From Parabacteroides distasonis ATCC 8503 (GTDB taxonomy: Bacteria; Bacteroidota; Bacteroidia; Bacteroidales; Tannerellaceae): DNA of 64,000 nucleotides. The DNA is taken from positions 767,501 through 831,500 of the forward strand of contig NC_009615.1 of assembly GCF_000012845.1 (NCBI RefSeq). The letters are read 5' to 3'. A model generated the notes under the pieces. That model was given only the letters and a program-made list of their open reading frames with translations. It had not been told where the DNA came from and made no database searches. Within the stretch, counting starts at the first letter, position 1. Each line of letters starts with the position of its first letter. Of this stretch, positions 1 to 9,269 are shown piece after piece. The position numbers and the translations under genes are program-made.

Positions 1-13
1 GTTGAACAACCAT

Positions 14-43
14 TTTGTAAAATAGGGGCTGGAGCTATTTTTG
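14..43 (+). promoter_or_regulatory. Bacteroidota-type promoter of the rclA-gnd-zwf-pgl operon
   Basis: TTTG lies at 14-17 and TATTTTTG at 36-43, separated by 18 bp. This fits the Bacteroidota sigma-ABfr consensus (TTTG, then TAnnTTTG). Transcription would start near 50 and leave a leader of about 68 nt before the ATG at 118. It is the only clear promoter before four tightly spaced genes. Confidence 0.7.
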
Positions 44-117
44 CGATATGAAATTCGCAACAATTAGGTTAAAACGAATGTTATTTTAATGTCTAACGAA
101 AAGAAGATAAATCAGAG

Positions 118-1497
118 ATGAAAAAGTACGACGCGATTATTATTGGTTTTGGGAAAGGTGGAAAAACCTTGGCGGCGGATTTGGCCAACCATGGATGGAA
201 TGTAGCTGTGGTGGAGCGTTCGACGGGTATGTACGGAGGTACTTGTATCAATATCGGCTGTATACCGACGAAAGCGCTTGTACATAACGCTCAAGTGACA
301 GGGTATCGCAGACCTTCTACCTTCGAGCAATATGCGGAGGAGTTTAAGCAGGCGATCCTCGCCAAGGAGAAACTGACCTCTTTGCTTCGTGAGAAGAATT
401 TCAAGAATCTGGATGATCGGGAGACCGTAACGGTCTATACCGGAGAGGCTTCTTTTCGTTCCCCTTATGAGATTGTCGTGAAAACGGATACGGACTCTTT
501 CTTGCTGGAAGGCGAGAAGATATTCATCAATACCGGAGCCACGACGATTATTCCTACGATAAGCGGTATCGAGGATAATCCTTACGTATATACAAGTACT
601 TCCATTATGGAACTGGAGAAACTGCCACGGCATCTGGTTATTGTCGGAGGCGGATATATCGGGCTGGAATTCGCTTCCATGTTCGCCGGTTTTGGATCGA
701 AGGTAACGATCTTGGAGGCTGGGGAGGTGTTCATTCCTCGTGAGGACCGGGACATCGCCGATTCGGTGAAGTCCACGCTAGAGAAAAAAGGGATCACCAT
801 TCATTTGAATACGGTCGTGCAGACTATCGAGCAGGATGCCGAGCGGGCTACGGTGATCTGCCGTAACGCTATCTCGGGAGATACCTTGCGGCTGGATGCC
901 GAGGCGGTGCTTTTGGCTACCGGCCGTAAACCGAATACGGAAAGCCTAAATCTGCAAGCCGCCGGAATACGGACGACTAATCGTGGCGCTATCGAGGTGG
1001 ATAGTAAGTTGCGTACCAATATCCCTAATATCTGGGCGATCGGGGATGTACATGGCGGATTACAATTTACCTATCTGTCTTTGGATGATTACCGTATTAT
1101 CCGGGAAGAGCTGTTTGGTAATGGTTTCCGGAGCTTGGACGATCGGGAAGCAGTGGCTTATTCCGTATTCATCGATCCTCCGTTGGCCCATGTCGGGTTG
1201 AACGAGACGCAAGCCCGTAAGATGGAGAAAAATATAAAGGTGGCCAGCCTGCCCGCCGCCGCCATGCCTCGTACCCGTACCATCGAGCAGACGGATGGCT
1301 TACTGAAAGCCGTGGTAGATGCGGATACCGGGAAGATCCTAGGATGTACCTTATTCTGCGCCGAGTCCAGCGAAGTCATAAATACGGTTAGCTTGGCGAT
1401 GCGTCTCGGGCAAGATTACACGTTCCTCCGGGATTCGATATTCACCCATCCGTCGATGAGTGAGGCTTTAAATGATCTATTTGGATTAATAAAATAA
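118..1497 (+). CDS. rclA: RclA-like pyridine nucleotide-disulfide oxidoreductase
   Basis: This is a 459-residue class I flavin disulfide reductase. It has an N-terminal FAD-binding glycine motif (IIIGFGKGGKT), the redox cysteine pair C43/C48 in GGTCINIGCIPTK, a second Rossmann motif (VIVGGGYIGLEFA) and the C-terminal dimer motif FTHPSMSEALNDLF. These segments and the overall length match E. coli RclA (YkgC), which protects against reactive chlorine and reduces Cu(II) with NAD(P)H, better than dihydrolipoamide dehydrogenase. A separate true lpdA lies at 52798-54147. The gene ends 10 nt before gnd, so it is probably cotranscribed with the NADPH-generating pathway. The family is certain. The RclA assignment is by remembered sequence resemblance. 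Confidence 0.85.
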   Translation: MKKYDAIIIGFGKGGKTLAADLANHGWNVAVVERSTGMYGGTCINIGCIPTKALVHNAQVTGYRRPSTFEQYAEEFKQAILAKEKLTSLLREKNFKNLDDRETVTVYTGEASFRSPYEIVVKTDTDSFLLEGEKIFINTGATTIIPTISGIEDNPYVYTSTSIMELEKLPRHLVIVGGGYIGLEFASMFAGFGSKVTILEAGEVFIPREDRDIADSVKSTLEKKGITIHLNTVVQTIEQDAERATVICRNAISGDTLRLDAEAVLLATGRKPNTESLNLQAAGIRTTNRGAIEVDSKLRTNIPNIWAIGDVHGGLQFTYLSLDDYRIIREELFGNGFRSLDDREAVAYSVFIDPPLAHVGLNETQARKMEKNIKVASLPAAAMPRTRTIEQTDGLLKAVVDADTGKILGCTLFCAESSEVINTVSLAMRLGQDYTFLRDSIFTHPSMSEALNDLFGLIK

Positions 1498-1507
1498 AAA
1501 CATAAAT

Positions 1508-2968
1508 ATGAAAACATCAAATATTGGATTAATCGGCTTGGCCGTGATGGGCGAGAACCTTGCGTTGAACATGGAAAGCAAGGGGTTCACCGTATCCGTT
1601 TATAATCGTACAGCGCCGGGAGAGGAAGGCGTGGTAGACCGCTTCATGAGCGGTCGTGGAAAAGGAAAGAATTTTATAGGAACCCATACGATACAGGAAT
1701 TTGTCGAGTCTATCGAGCGTCCTCGCAAGATCATGCTGATGGTAAAAGCGGGTGCCCCGGTGGATGAGCTGATGGCTCAATTGATTCCTTACTTATCACC
1801 CGGTGACGTGATTATCGATGGTGGCAACTCGGACTTCCATGATACGGAACGACGGGTGAAGGAGATGGAGGCGCATGGGATGTACTTCGTAGGTACCGGA
1901 ATCTCCGGAGGGGAGATCGGTGCCTTGTACGGACCTTCCGTGATGCCGGGTGGCTCGCCTGCCGCTTGGCCTTTGGTGAAGGATGTCTTGCAAAGCATCG
2001 CCGCCAAGCTGGACGACGGGACGCCTTGTTGCCAATGGATTGGTCCGGGTGGAGCCGGCCATTTCGTGAAAATGGTACACAATGGTATCGAGTATGGAGA
2101 TATGCAGTTGATTTCCGAGGCGTATTCTTTATTGAAGAATCGTCTGGATCTGGACAATGAGGCCTTGGCTCGTATTTTTGAGGATTGGAACACGGGAGAG
2201 CTGGATAGCTACCTGATCGGTATTACGGCCGATATTCTCTGCTTCAAGGACGAGGCGGGAGAGGGCTATCTGCTAGATAAGATATTGGATGCCGCCGGCC
2301 AGAAGGGCACCGGTAAATGGAGCGCTATCGCCGCTATGGACGAGAATGATCCGCTGACATTGATTACCGAGGCTGTTTATGCCCGTATGCTTTCTTCCAT
2401 GCAGGAAGAACGGAAAAAAGCGTCCTCGCTTTATCCGAAGAGTGGCGCGTTGGGGCAGACCTTGATCTCGGAGAAAGAGATCAAGCAGGCTTTGTATGCT
2501 GCTAAGTTGGTTTCCTACGCACAGGGATTCTCTTTGTTGTGCCAAGCCTCCAAGCGATATGATTGGCAGTTGGATTACGGTACGATCGCCAAGATCTGGC
2601 GGAAGGGATGTATCATACGCTCTGTCTTTTTGGAGAAAATTACGCAGGCTTATGAGAAGAACCGGAATCTGGAGAACCTCTTATTCGATGAGTTCTTTAT
2701 TCAAAAGATCGAGTCTTCCTTGTTGGCTTGGCGGCAAGTGGTAGCCGAGGGTGCCTTGCATGGAGTGGCTTTGCCGGCAATGAGCTCGGGGTTGAGCTAT
2801 TTCGATGGATTGTCTACCCCACATTCTGCCGCTAACCTGATTCAAGCTCAGCGGGATTATTTCGGGGCTCATACCTATGAGCGGGTCGATTGGGAGCGTG
2901 GTAAGTTTTTCCATACCAACTGGACGGGCGAGGGAGGAAAGACGGTTTCTGGAACTTATAACGTATAA
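1508..2968 (+). CDS. gnd: 6-phosphogluconate dehydrogenase, decarboxylating
   Basis: The enzyme converts 6-phosphogluconate to ribulose 5-phosphate plus CO2 and reduces NADP+, in the cytosolic oxidative pentose phosphate pathway. The 486-residue product starts with the cofactor motif GLAVMGENLALNM and carries the catalytic signature KMVHNGIEYGDMQ, with K188 and N192 matching E. coli K183 and N187. Length is normal for the long form. It is the second gene of the operon, 10 nt after rclA and 4 nt before zwf. Confidence 0.97.
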   Translation: MKTSNIGLIGLAVMGENLALNMESKGFTVSVYNRTAPGEEGVVDRFMSGRGKGKNFIGTHTIQEFVESIERPRKIMLMVKAGAPVDELMAQLIPYLSPGDVIIDGGNSDFHDTERRVKEMEAHGMYFVGTGISGGEIGALYGPSVMPGGSPAAWPLVKDVLQSIAAKLDDGTPCCQWIGPGGAGHFVKMVHNGIEYGDMQLISEAYSLLKNRLDLDNEALARIFEDWNTGELDSYLIGITADILCFKDEAGEGYLLDKILDAAGQKGTGKWSAIAAMDENDPLTLITEAVYARMLSSMQEERKKASSLYPKSGALGQTLISEKEIKQALYAAKLVSYAQGFSLLCQASKRYDWQLDYGTIAKIWRKGCIIRSVFLEKITQAYEKNRNLENLLFDEFFIQKIESSLLAWRQVVAEGALHGVALPAMSSGLSYFDGLSTPHSAANLIQAQRDYFGAHTYERVDWERGKFFHTNWTGEGGKTVSGTYNV

Positions 2969-2972
2969 AGGT

Positions 2973-4439
2973 ATGAAGAAAGCAGATAATCAATTATTAG
3001 TTATATTCGGGGCGTCGGGCGATCTTACCAGTCGCAAGTTGCTTCCCTCTTTGTTCGAGTTATATGTCCGGGGCTTGCTGCCCGACCGCTTCTGCATCTT
3101 GGGGGCCGCCCGTACCGCTTATGGTGATGAGGAGTTCTGTGCGGAGCAACATACGCATATCTTGGAGGCACAGAAGGGAAAGACTTACGACGAGGGCTTG
3201 ATCGATGACTTCTTGGAGAATGTCTATTACCTCGCCTTCGATTCCACGAACGCCGATGAATACTACAAATTGCGTGAGCGCATCGAGTTCTTGCAAGAGA
3301 AACATGACTTGCCGGATAAGATCATCTATTACTTGGCTACCCCGCCGGTGATGTACGAGATCGTCCCGCAATGTTTGCTGGAGAGCGGTTTGAACAAGAC
3401 CGAGTCTCCAGATGGTTTCAGGCGGATCATCGTAGAGAAGCCGTTCGGTACCAGCTTGGAGTCTGCCCGCCAGTTGAACGATCATTTACGACATATCTTC
3501 CATGAGGAGGAGATTTATCGTATCGACCATTATCTGGGGAAAGAGACCGTGCAGAATATCTTGGTATTGCGCTTCTCGAACGGTATTTTCGAGCCATTGT
3601 GGAATCATAATTATATCGATTCCATCGAGATCAGCGCTACCGAGACTTTGGGGGTGGAGAATCGAGGGAAATATTATGATGGAGCCGGGGCGATGCGGGA
3701 TATGATCCAGAATCACTTGATGCAATTGATGTCGTTTATCGCCATGGAATCTCCCTCTATATTCGAGCCGGAACCGATTCGTGACGAGATCGTGAAAGTA
3801 TTCCGCTCCATACGTCCGTATACGGTGTTGGATATGGATAAGATGGTTGTCCGCGGACAATATATCGGTTATCGGGAAGAGAAGAACGTAGCTCCCGACT
3901 CGAATACCGAGACGTATGTGGCGATGAAATTCTTCATCGATAACTGGCGCTGGAGCGGTGTGCCCTTCTATTTCTATACGGGAAAGAAGTTGCCGGAGAA
4001 GTCATCGGAGGTAGTGATCCACTTCAAGTCTACGCCCCATCAACTGTTTGTCGGTCAATGTTCGGGAGGTTCCTGCAATAAATTGACCATCCGTATCCAA
4101 CCGAACGAGAGTATATCCTTGAAGTTCGGGCTGAAAATGCCGGGAGCCGGTTTCGAGGTGAAGCAAGTCAGCATGGACTTCCGCTACGATTCCCTCTCGA
4201 AGAGCTATCTTCCTGACGCTTACGAGCGTCTGTTGCTGGATGCCATGCTGGGCGATTCCACCCTGTATGCTCGTAGCGACGCTTTGGAGGCTAGCTGGAA
4301 ATTTATCGATCCGATCTTGCTCCATTGGAAAGAGGAGGGTTCGAAGAACTTATTCTTCTATGAGCCGGGCGAGGACGGACCGGAGGAAACTGTTATTTTA
4401 GGTGCGGAAAAGAAAGTCTGCGCCTGCCAAAGAAGATAA
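2973..4439 (+). CDS. zwf: Glucose-6-phosphate 1-dehydrogenase
   Basis: This enzyme oxidises glucose 6-phosphate to 6-phosphoglucono-lactone and produces NADPH. The reading frame is open from 2877, but the ATG at 2973 gives the family's normal N-terminus with the nucleotide motif IFGASGDLTSRKLLP and avoids a long overlap with gnd. The product is then 488 residues. The active-site signature RIDHYLGKE is at residues 183-191. The gap to gnd is 4 nt and to pgl also 4 nt, so translation is probably coupled. Confidence 0.96.
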   Translation: MKKADNQLLVIFGASGDLTSRKLLPSLFELYVRGLLPDRFCILGAARTAYGDEEFCAEQHTHILEAQKGKTYDEGLIDDFLENVYYLAFDSTNADEYYKLRERIEFLQEKHDLPDKIIYYLATPPVMYEIVPQCLLESGLNKTESPDGFRRIIVEKPFGTSLESARQLNDHLRHIFHEEEIYRIDHYLGKETVQNILVLRFSNGIFEPLWNHNYIDSIEISATETLGVENRGKYYDGAGAMRDMIQNHLMQLMSFIAMESPSIFEPEPIRDEIVKVFRSIRPYTVLDMDKMVVRGQYIGYREEKNVAPDSNTETYVAMKFFIDNWRWSGVPFYFYTGKKLPEKSSEVVIHFKSTPHQLFVGQCSGGSCNKLTIRIQPNESISLKFGLKMPGAGFEVKQVSMDFRYDSLSKSYLPDAYERLLLDAMLGDSTLYARSDALEASWKFIDPILLHWKEEGSKNLFFYEPGEDGPEETVILGAEKKVCACQRR

Positions 4440-4443
4440 TTTT

Positions 4444-5145
4444 ATGGAAATAAAGAGATATAATGAGATGAAAGAGGCGCTTCGGTCGATGACGGAGGAT
4501 ATGATGGCGATGATTCGCCGGAAAGACTTCGCTCCGTTTAACCTAGCGCTCTCGGGAGGAGAGACGGCGAAGCATATGTTTTCCCTCTGGGTAGATGAGT
4601 ATAAGGATAAGATTGACTGGAATAACATCCGTTTCTTCTGGGTGGACGAGCGTTGCGTTCCACCGACAAGCCCGGATAGTAATTACGGTCATGCGAATCG
4701 TTTGCTTTTTACGCCTTTGCGTATCCAGGCAGACCATATTCACCGGATCAAGGGCGAGAACGAGCCGGGTACCGAGGCGATGCGTTATTCATGGGTCGTA
4801 AAGGAATTCTTGCCGTTGTTCAATCAAATGCCTACGTTCGATTGCATCATCCTCGGCGTAGGTGAGGATTCCCATACGGCATCCATTTTCCCTACCACCA
4901 TGGAGCTATTGTCGGATAGCCGTAACTATGCGGTATCCCAGCAACCTTCTACCGGCCAATACCGGATCACCATGACGGGACCGCTTATCTTGAACGGCGC
5001 CCCCTTATTGGTCCCGATACTGGGCACGAACAAGGAACCCGTAGTCCAGAGGCTCTCCAAAGGCTATTCCCCCTCAAACGATACGCCTGCGGCCTATATC
5101 TTATCGCATGCCGTACAGGCTACGATTTATGGGCTGAACCCATGA
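4444..5145 (+). CDS. pgl: 6-phosphogluconolactonase
   Basis: The enzyme hydrolyses 6-phosphoglucono-1,5-lactone, the step between zwf and gnd. The product is a 233-residue member of the glucosamine-6-phosphate isomerase/6PGL (DevB) family, with LALSGGETAKHMF near the N-terminus and the FFWVDERCVP and CIILGVGEDSHTASIF motifs. The frame opens at 4402 inside zwf. The ATG at 4444, 4 nt after the zwf stop, gives the normal family start. It is the last gene of the operon and is followed by the palindromic cluster at 5177-5306. Confidence 0.93.
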   Translation: MEIKRYNEMKEALRSMTEDMMAMIRRKDFAPFNLALSGGETAKHMFSLWVDEYKDKIDWNNIRFFWVDERCVPPTSPDSNYGHANRLLFTPLRIQADHIHRIKGENEPGTEAMRYSWVVKEFLPLFNQMPTFDCIILGVGEDSHTASIFPTTMELLSDSRNYAVSQQPSTGQYRITMTGPLILNGAPLLVPILGTNKEPVVQRLSKGYSPSNDTPAAYILSHAVQATIYGLNP

Positions 5146-5176
5146 TTTTGCTACATGCCGAGTCCTTCCCAAAAAC

Positions 5177-5306
5177 ATGTACGTGTTTTCGAAAAAACAC
5201 GTACATATACTCCTCTCCTTGGAGAAGATATACTGCAAGTACCCTAGGAGATATACTTCACCGTCCAAGTAAGTACTACTTCTCGTGATATCCTATTAGT
5301 ATATAC
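5177..5306. repeat. Intergenic palindromic repeat cluster, about 23-bp period
   Basis: A 13-bp stem with a 4-nt CGAA loop spans 5177-5206 and could also end pgl transcription, although no U-run follows. Three direct units of 23 nt follow at 5205-5227, 5228-5250 and 5251-5273. Each begins ATATACT, and further ATATAC copies occur near 5301. Small palindromes of TACT/AGTA type lie inside or across units (for example TACTT at 5254 pairing with AAGTA at 5267). The rest of the 5146-5394 gap shows no gene. The design resembles the arrays at 27120 and 47770 but is more degenerate. Confidence 0.6.
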
Positions 5307-5394
5307 AAGACTGTTGCCCACATTTAAAGTGAATGTATTTGTTGGATTCATGTTTTTTTGCGAAGTTTGTTGCTTGAAAAGTAAGCTTTGAGAC

Positions 5395-5919
5395 ATGAAT
5401 ACGAGAAATATTGTACTGTGTATATTATATTTGTTTTTGGTGCCGATGGGAGGGTTTGCCCAATCTGAGGTCGTTGTCTTGTATCCCGATACTGAAAATA
5501 AGGATTTGGATGAAGCAGTATACCAAAAAATCTTTTTGGCCGGCACGATCGATATGGGGAAAAGTGTGGATTGGCAGAAGGCTACCTGCGACTGGTTCCG
5601 AGCGCTTCCGGAGGGACGGTATCTCTTGTTCAATCCTCGTAGGGATAAAGGGTTGAGCGGGGAGATGTCCGATTTTGAGCATCAAGTGAATTGGGAACTG
5701 GAGCATCTGGAGAAAGCCGATCTGATTATCATGAACATTCTGGCGAGCAGCAAATCCCCGATAACTTTATTGGAGATGGGGCTGTTTATGCGCTCCGGAA
5801 AGTTGCGGGTGATTTGCGAGCCCGGCTTTTACCGGTATGATAATGTGCGCTTAACTTGTGCGCGCTATGGCGTCCCATTGTATCAGAATATGGACGATTT
5901 TTTGAAAACCATGCGCTAA
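5395..5919 (+). CDS. Nucleoside 2-deoxyribosyltransferase-like protein with signal peptide
   Basis: The 174-residue product has an apparent signal peptide (MNTRNIVLCILYLFLV, cleavage likely after GGFAQS). A compact Rossmann-like domain follows, with motifs typical of the nucleoside 2-deoxyribosyltransferase-like family PF15891: IFLAGTIDMGKSVDWQ, LFNPRRD, LEKADLIIMNILA and SPITLLEMGLFM. The glutamate in LLEMGL is the expected nucleophile. Known relatives transfer deoxyribose between bases or hydrolyse nucleosides and are normally cytosolic. Export would be unusual. No partner gene is adjacent. The domain call is fairly firm, and substrate and location are inferred. Confidence 0.7.
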   Translation: MNTRNIVLCILYLFLVPMGGFAQSEVVVLYPDTENKDLDEAVYQKIFLAGTIDMGKSVDWQKATCDWFRALPEGRYLLFNPRRDKGLSGEMSDFEHQVNWELEHLEKADLIIMNILASSKSPITLLEMGLFMRSGKLRVICEPGFYRYDNVRLTCARYGVPLYQNMDDFLKTMR

Positions 5920-6007
5920 TCTATTATTATTTGTTTAACTTTGTATAGTTTTAGGGACGGTGTGGAATCGATCCTAAGCGAGTATTGTCGAACAAAATGG
6001 AAAGAAT

Positions 6008-6883
6008 ATGAAAGGTATAGTTTTAGCCGGTGGATCGGGTACCCGCTTGTATCCGATCACTAAAGGAGTTTCCAAGCAACTTCTACCTATTTATGATAAG
6101 CCGATGATTTTTTATCCGGTATCCGTGCTCATGTTGGCGGGGATACGGGAGATTCTTATTATATCGACCCCTCAGGATTTGCCGGGCTTTCGTCGTTTAC
6201 TGGGCGATGGCTCCGATTATGGCGTTCGTTTTGAATATGCCGAGCAGCCTTCGCCGGACGGATTGGCGCAAGCTTTCATCATTGGAGAGCGCTTTATCGG
6301 CGATGACTCCGTTTGCTTGGTACTTGGCGATAATATCTTTTACGGACAGAGCTTTACCCGTATGTTAAAAGAGGCCGTTGACAAGGCGGAGAACGAACAA
6401 AAAGCGACCGTGTTCGGTTACTACGTAAACGATCCGGAACGCTATGGCGTGGCCGAGTTCGATGCGGATGGGAACGTCCTCAGTATCGAGGAAAAACCGA
6501 AGGAACCGAAGTCGAATTACGCCGTGGTAGGATTGTATTTCTATCCGAACAAGGTGGTGGGCGTGGCCAAGAATATCAAGCCATCCGCCCGTGGAGAGCT
6601 GGAGATCACTACCGTGAACCAGTGGTTCTTGAAGGATGGGGAGTTGAAAGTGCAGCTATTGGGACGTGGATTCGCTTGGTTGGATACCGGGACTCACGAC
6701 TCGTTGTCTGAGGCATCTACTTTCGTGGAGGTGATCGAGAAGAGACAGGGACTGAAGGTGGCTTGTCTGGAGGAGATCGCTTTCAAGCAAGGATGGATTG
6801 ATGAGAAGCGACTTGAGCAAGTGGCTTTGCCGATGATTAAGAATCAGTACGGCCAGTATTTGATGAGGTTGATTAATAAGTAG
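6008..6883 (+). CDS. rfbA: Glucose-1-phosphate thymidylyltransferase
   Basis: The enzyme makes dTDP-glucose from glucose 1-phosphate and dTTP, the first step to dTDP-rhamnose and related sugars for surface polysaccharide. The 291-residue product is of normal RmlA length and has the nucleotide-binding motif [11 protein letters not shown], the [12 protein letters not shown] segment and [10 protein letters not shown]. The rfbB, rfbC and rfbD partners are not in the window. It heads a run with fcl and gmd. A TAACTTTG -7 element is visible at 5936-5943, but I see no good -33 element. Confidence 0.95.
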   Translation: MKGIVLAGGSGTRLYPITKGVSKQLLPIYDKPMIFYPVSVLMLAGIREILIISTPQDLPGFRRLLGDGSDYGVRFEYAEQPSPDGLAQAFIIGERFIGDDSVCLVLGDNIFYGQSFTRMLKEAVDKAENEQKATVFGYYVNDPERYGVAEFDADGNVLSIEEKPKEPKSNYAVVGLYFYPNKVVGVAKNIKPSARGELEITTVNQWFLKDGELKVQLLGRGFAWLDTGTHDSLSEASTFVEVIEKRQGLKVACLEEIAFKQGWIDEKRLEQVALPMIKNQYGQYLMRLINK

Positions 6884-6908
6884 AAGTAGTTCAGAATACG
6901 AGATATCG

Positions 6909-7985
6909 ATGGAAAAAGACAGTAAAATATTTGTTGCCGGTCACCGGGGCTTGGTAGGCTCCGCCATTCTGAATAATTTGCGAAGCAAAGGGTATACGAA
7001 CTTCCTGCTTCGTACGCATGCGGAACTGGATCTGACGGATCAAGCCGCTGTGAACGAGTTTTTTGCCGCTGAACGGCCGGACTATGTGTTCTTGTCGGCG
7101 GCGCACGTCGGCGGTATCATGGCGAACAGTCTGTACCGTGCCGATTTTATCTACAATAATTTGATGATCCAGAATAATGTCATTCATGCCTCTTGGAAAA
7201 ACGATGTAAAGAAATTATTATTCTTGGGAAGCACCTGCATCTATCCCCGTGAGGCTCCGCAGCCGATGCCGGAGGATTGCTTGCTGACATCTCCCTTGGA
7301 ATATTCCAATGAGCCTTATGCGATCGCCAAGATAGCGGGTATCAAGATGTGCGAGAGTTACAACCTGCAATACGGTACGAACTATATCGCCGTGATGCCT
7401 ACTAACCTCTACGGGCCGAATGATAATTTCAATCTGGAGACCTCGCATGTGTTGCCAGCCATGATCCGTAAGATCCATCTGGCGAAATGCCTGCATACAG
7501 GAGATTGGGAGGCCTTGCGTAAGGATATGGACATTCGTCCGGTAGAGGGCGTGTCTGGGAAGGCCTCCGAGCCGGAGATACTCTCCGTATTGGATAAACA
7601 GGGTATCCGTCCGGGCGAGGTGGAGCTGTGGGGAACCGGCAAGCCGCTTCGTGAGTTTTTATGGAGCGAGGAGATGGCCGACGCTTCTGTTTATATCATG
7701 GAACACGTGGATTTCGAGGATGTCCGCCAGAAGGAGGGCGAGGTCCGGAATACACATATTAATATAGGTACGGGTATCGAGCTTTCGATCCGTGAGGTCG
7801 CCGAACTGATCCGGCGAGAGATCGGGTTCGAGGGCGAGTTGAGGTTTAACTCGTCCAAGCCGGACGGTACGCTTCGTAAGCTGACGGATGTAAGCAAGTT
7901 GCATGCCTTGGGTTGGCGCCATACGATCGAGATCGAGGAGGGCGTGAAGCGACTCTATGAATGGTACTTGGGAATTGAAAAATGA
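6909..7985 (+). CDS. fcl: GDP-L-fucose synthase
   Basis: This epimerase-reductase converts GDP-4-keto-6-deoxymannose, the product of Gmd, to GDP-L-fucose with NADPH. The 358-residue short-chain dehydrogenase has the Rossmann motif GHRGLVGSAI and the active-site segments STCIYP and EPYAIAKIAG (Tyr-x3-Lys). An extra segment around residues 195-235 makes it longer than the E. coli enzyme, as I recall for Bacteroides homologues. It precedes gmd, the reverse of the E. coli order. Its last codons fall in an AATTGAAAAT microrepeat. Confidence 0.94.
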   Translation: MEKDSKIFVAGHRGLVGSAILNNLRSKGYTNFLLRTHAELDLTDQAAVNEFFAAERPDYVFLSAAHVGGIMANSLYRADFIYNNLMIQNNVIHASWKNDVKKLLFLGSTCIYPREAPQPMPEDCLLTSPLEYSNEPYAIAKIAGIKMCESYNLQYGTNYIAVMPTNLYGPNDNFNLETSHVLPAMIRKIHLAKCLHTGDWEALRKDMDIRPVEGVSGKASEPEILSVLDKQGIRPGEVELWGTGKPLREFLWSEEMADASVYIMEHVDFEDVRQKEGEVRNTHINIGTGIELSIREVAELIRREIGFEGELRFNSSKPDGTLRKLTDVSKLHALGWRHTIEIEEGVKRLYEWYLGIEK

Positions 7986-8004
7986 GAATTGAAAATTGAA
8001 AATT
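7972..8004. repeat. AATTGAAAA microrepeat at the fcl-gmd junction
   Basis: Three near-identical copies of AATTGAAAA lie in tandem across the fcl stop codon and the short gap before gmd. Such A/T-rich copies are common between genes in Bacteroidales. Here the repeat supplies the last fcl codons and opens a false TTG start for gmd at 7996. Confidence 0.55.
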
Positions 8005-8010
8005 AGAGAA

Positions 8011-9162
8011 ATGGGCAAAGTAGCGTTAATAACGGGTATTACGGGACAGGATGGGGCTTATCTTACCGAGTTCTTGATCAAGAAAGGATATACGGTACAC
8101 GGTATCAAGCGTCGTTCTTCCATGTTCAATACGGACCGTATCGATCATTTGTATCAAGACCCGCATGTGGAAAACCGTAATTTGATTTTGCATTATGGCG
8201 ATTTAACGGATAGTTTGAATCTTACACGTATCATTGGCGAGGTTCAACCGGACGAGATCTATAATCTGGCCGCCATGAGCCATGTAAAAGTAAGTTTCGA
8301 CACTCCCGAATATACTGCGAATGCGGATGGTTTGGGCGTATTGCGTATCCTAGAGGCGGTCCGTTTGCTGAACTTGATCCCGAAGACGCGTATTTACCAG
8401 GCATCTACATCCGAGTTGTATGGCTTGGTGCAAGAGGTGCCGCAGAGGGAGACTACTCCTTTCTATCCGAGAAGCCCTTATGCGGTAGCGAAACTATACG
8501 GTTACTGGATTACGGTGAATTACAGGGAGGCCTATCATATGCACGCTTCCAATGGCATCTTGTTTAATCACGAGTCTCCATTAAGGGGAGAGACATTCGT
8601 GACCCGTAAGGTAACCCGGGCGGTTTCACGTATCGTTTTGGGTATGCAAAAAAAGGTTTATATGGGTAATCTTTCCTCCAAACGGGATTGGGGACACGCA
8701 AAAGATTACGTGCGTGCCATGTACGCTATTTTGCAACAAGATGAACCCTCGGATTATGTCATAGCTACCGGGATTACTACCACGATTCGGGACTTTATCC
8801 GTATGGCTTTTGAGGAAATTGGCGTGGGAATCCGCTTTAAAGGAGAAGGGATAGACGAGGTCGCTATCATAGAGTCGATAGACGAGGGATTGTTCGTCAA
8901 GAAGGTTGGTGATGCCTATCTGGAAAACTTTAAGAAACGTGTGGGTGAGGAAGTTGTGGGAGTAGATCCGCAGTATTTCCGCCCTACGGAAGTAGAGTTG
9001 CTGATCGGTGACGCTACGAAGGCACGTACTCGTTTAGGGTGGGAACCGGAGTATTCATTAGCGGCTTTAATTGAGGATATGATGAAGAACGATATAAAAC
9101 TAATGAAGAAGGAGTCTTATCTGAAAGAGGGGGGCTATAAAATTTTGAACTATTTCGAGTGA
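8011..9162 (+). CDS. gmd: GDP-mannose 4,6-dehydratase
   Basis: The enzyme converts GDP-D-mannose to GDP-4-keto-6-deoxy-D-mannose, the substrate of the preceding Fcl. The extended short-chain dehydrogenase has the NADP motif [14 protein letters not shown], the STSELYG active-site serine/threonine region and the [11 protein letters not shown]yr-x3-Lys motif. The ATG at 8011 gives 383 residues and the normal start (MGKVALITG). The TTG at 7996 lies in the microrepeat and is unlikely. Together with fcl it makes GDP-fucose for capsule or glycoprotein glycans. Confidence 0.95.
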   Translation: MGKVALITGITGQDGAYLTEFLIKKGYTVHGIKRRSSMFNTDRIDHLYQDPHVENRNLILHYGDLTDSLNLTRIIGEVQPDEIYNLAAMSHVKVSFDTPEYTANADGLGVLRILEAVRLLNLIPKTRIYQASTSELYGLVQEVPQRETTPFYPRSPYAVAKLYGYWITVNYREAYHMHASNGILFNHESPLRGETFVTRKVTRAVSRIVLGMQKKVYMGNLSSKRDWGHAKDYVRAMYAILQQDEPSDYVIATGITTTIRDFIRMAFEEIGVGIRFKGEGIDEVAIIESIDEGLFVKKVGDAYLENFKKRVGEEVVGVDPQYFRPTEVELLIGDATKARTRLGWEPEYSLAALIEDMMKNDIKLMKKESYLKEGGYKILNYFE

Positions 9163-9186
9163 GTTCGAAACAATTTGAAGATTTTA

Positions 9187-9217
9187 TTTGTTGTAATTAC
9201 AAAAAGAGTTAAATTTG
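9187..9217 (+). promoter_or_regulatory. Strong Bacteroidota promoter of the OmpA-family gene
   Basis: TTTG at 9187-9190 and TAAATTTG at 9210-9217 are separated by 19 bp, a near-perfect consensus. The expected start is near 9223, with a leader of about 47 nt. This suits a highly expressed outer-membrane protein. Confidence 0.8.
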
Positions 9218-9269
9218 TGCCAATTTTAAGATATTAGGTAATTGATTGTTTAATTAAAATGTTGAAAAT

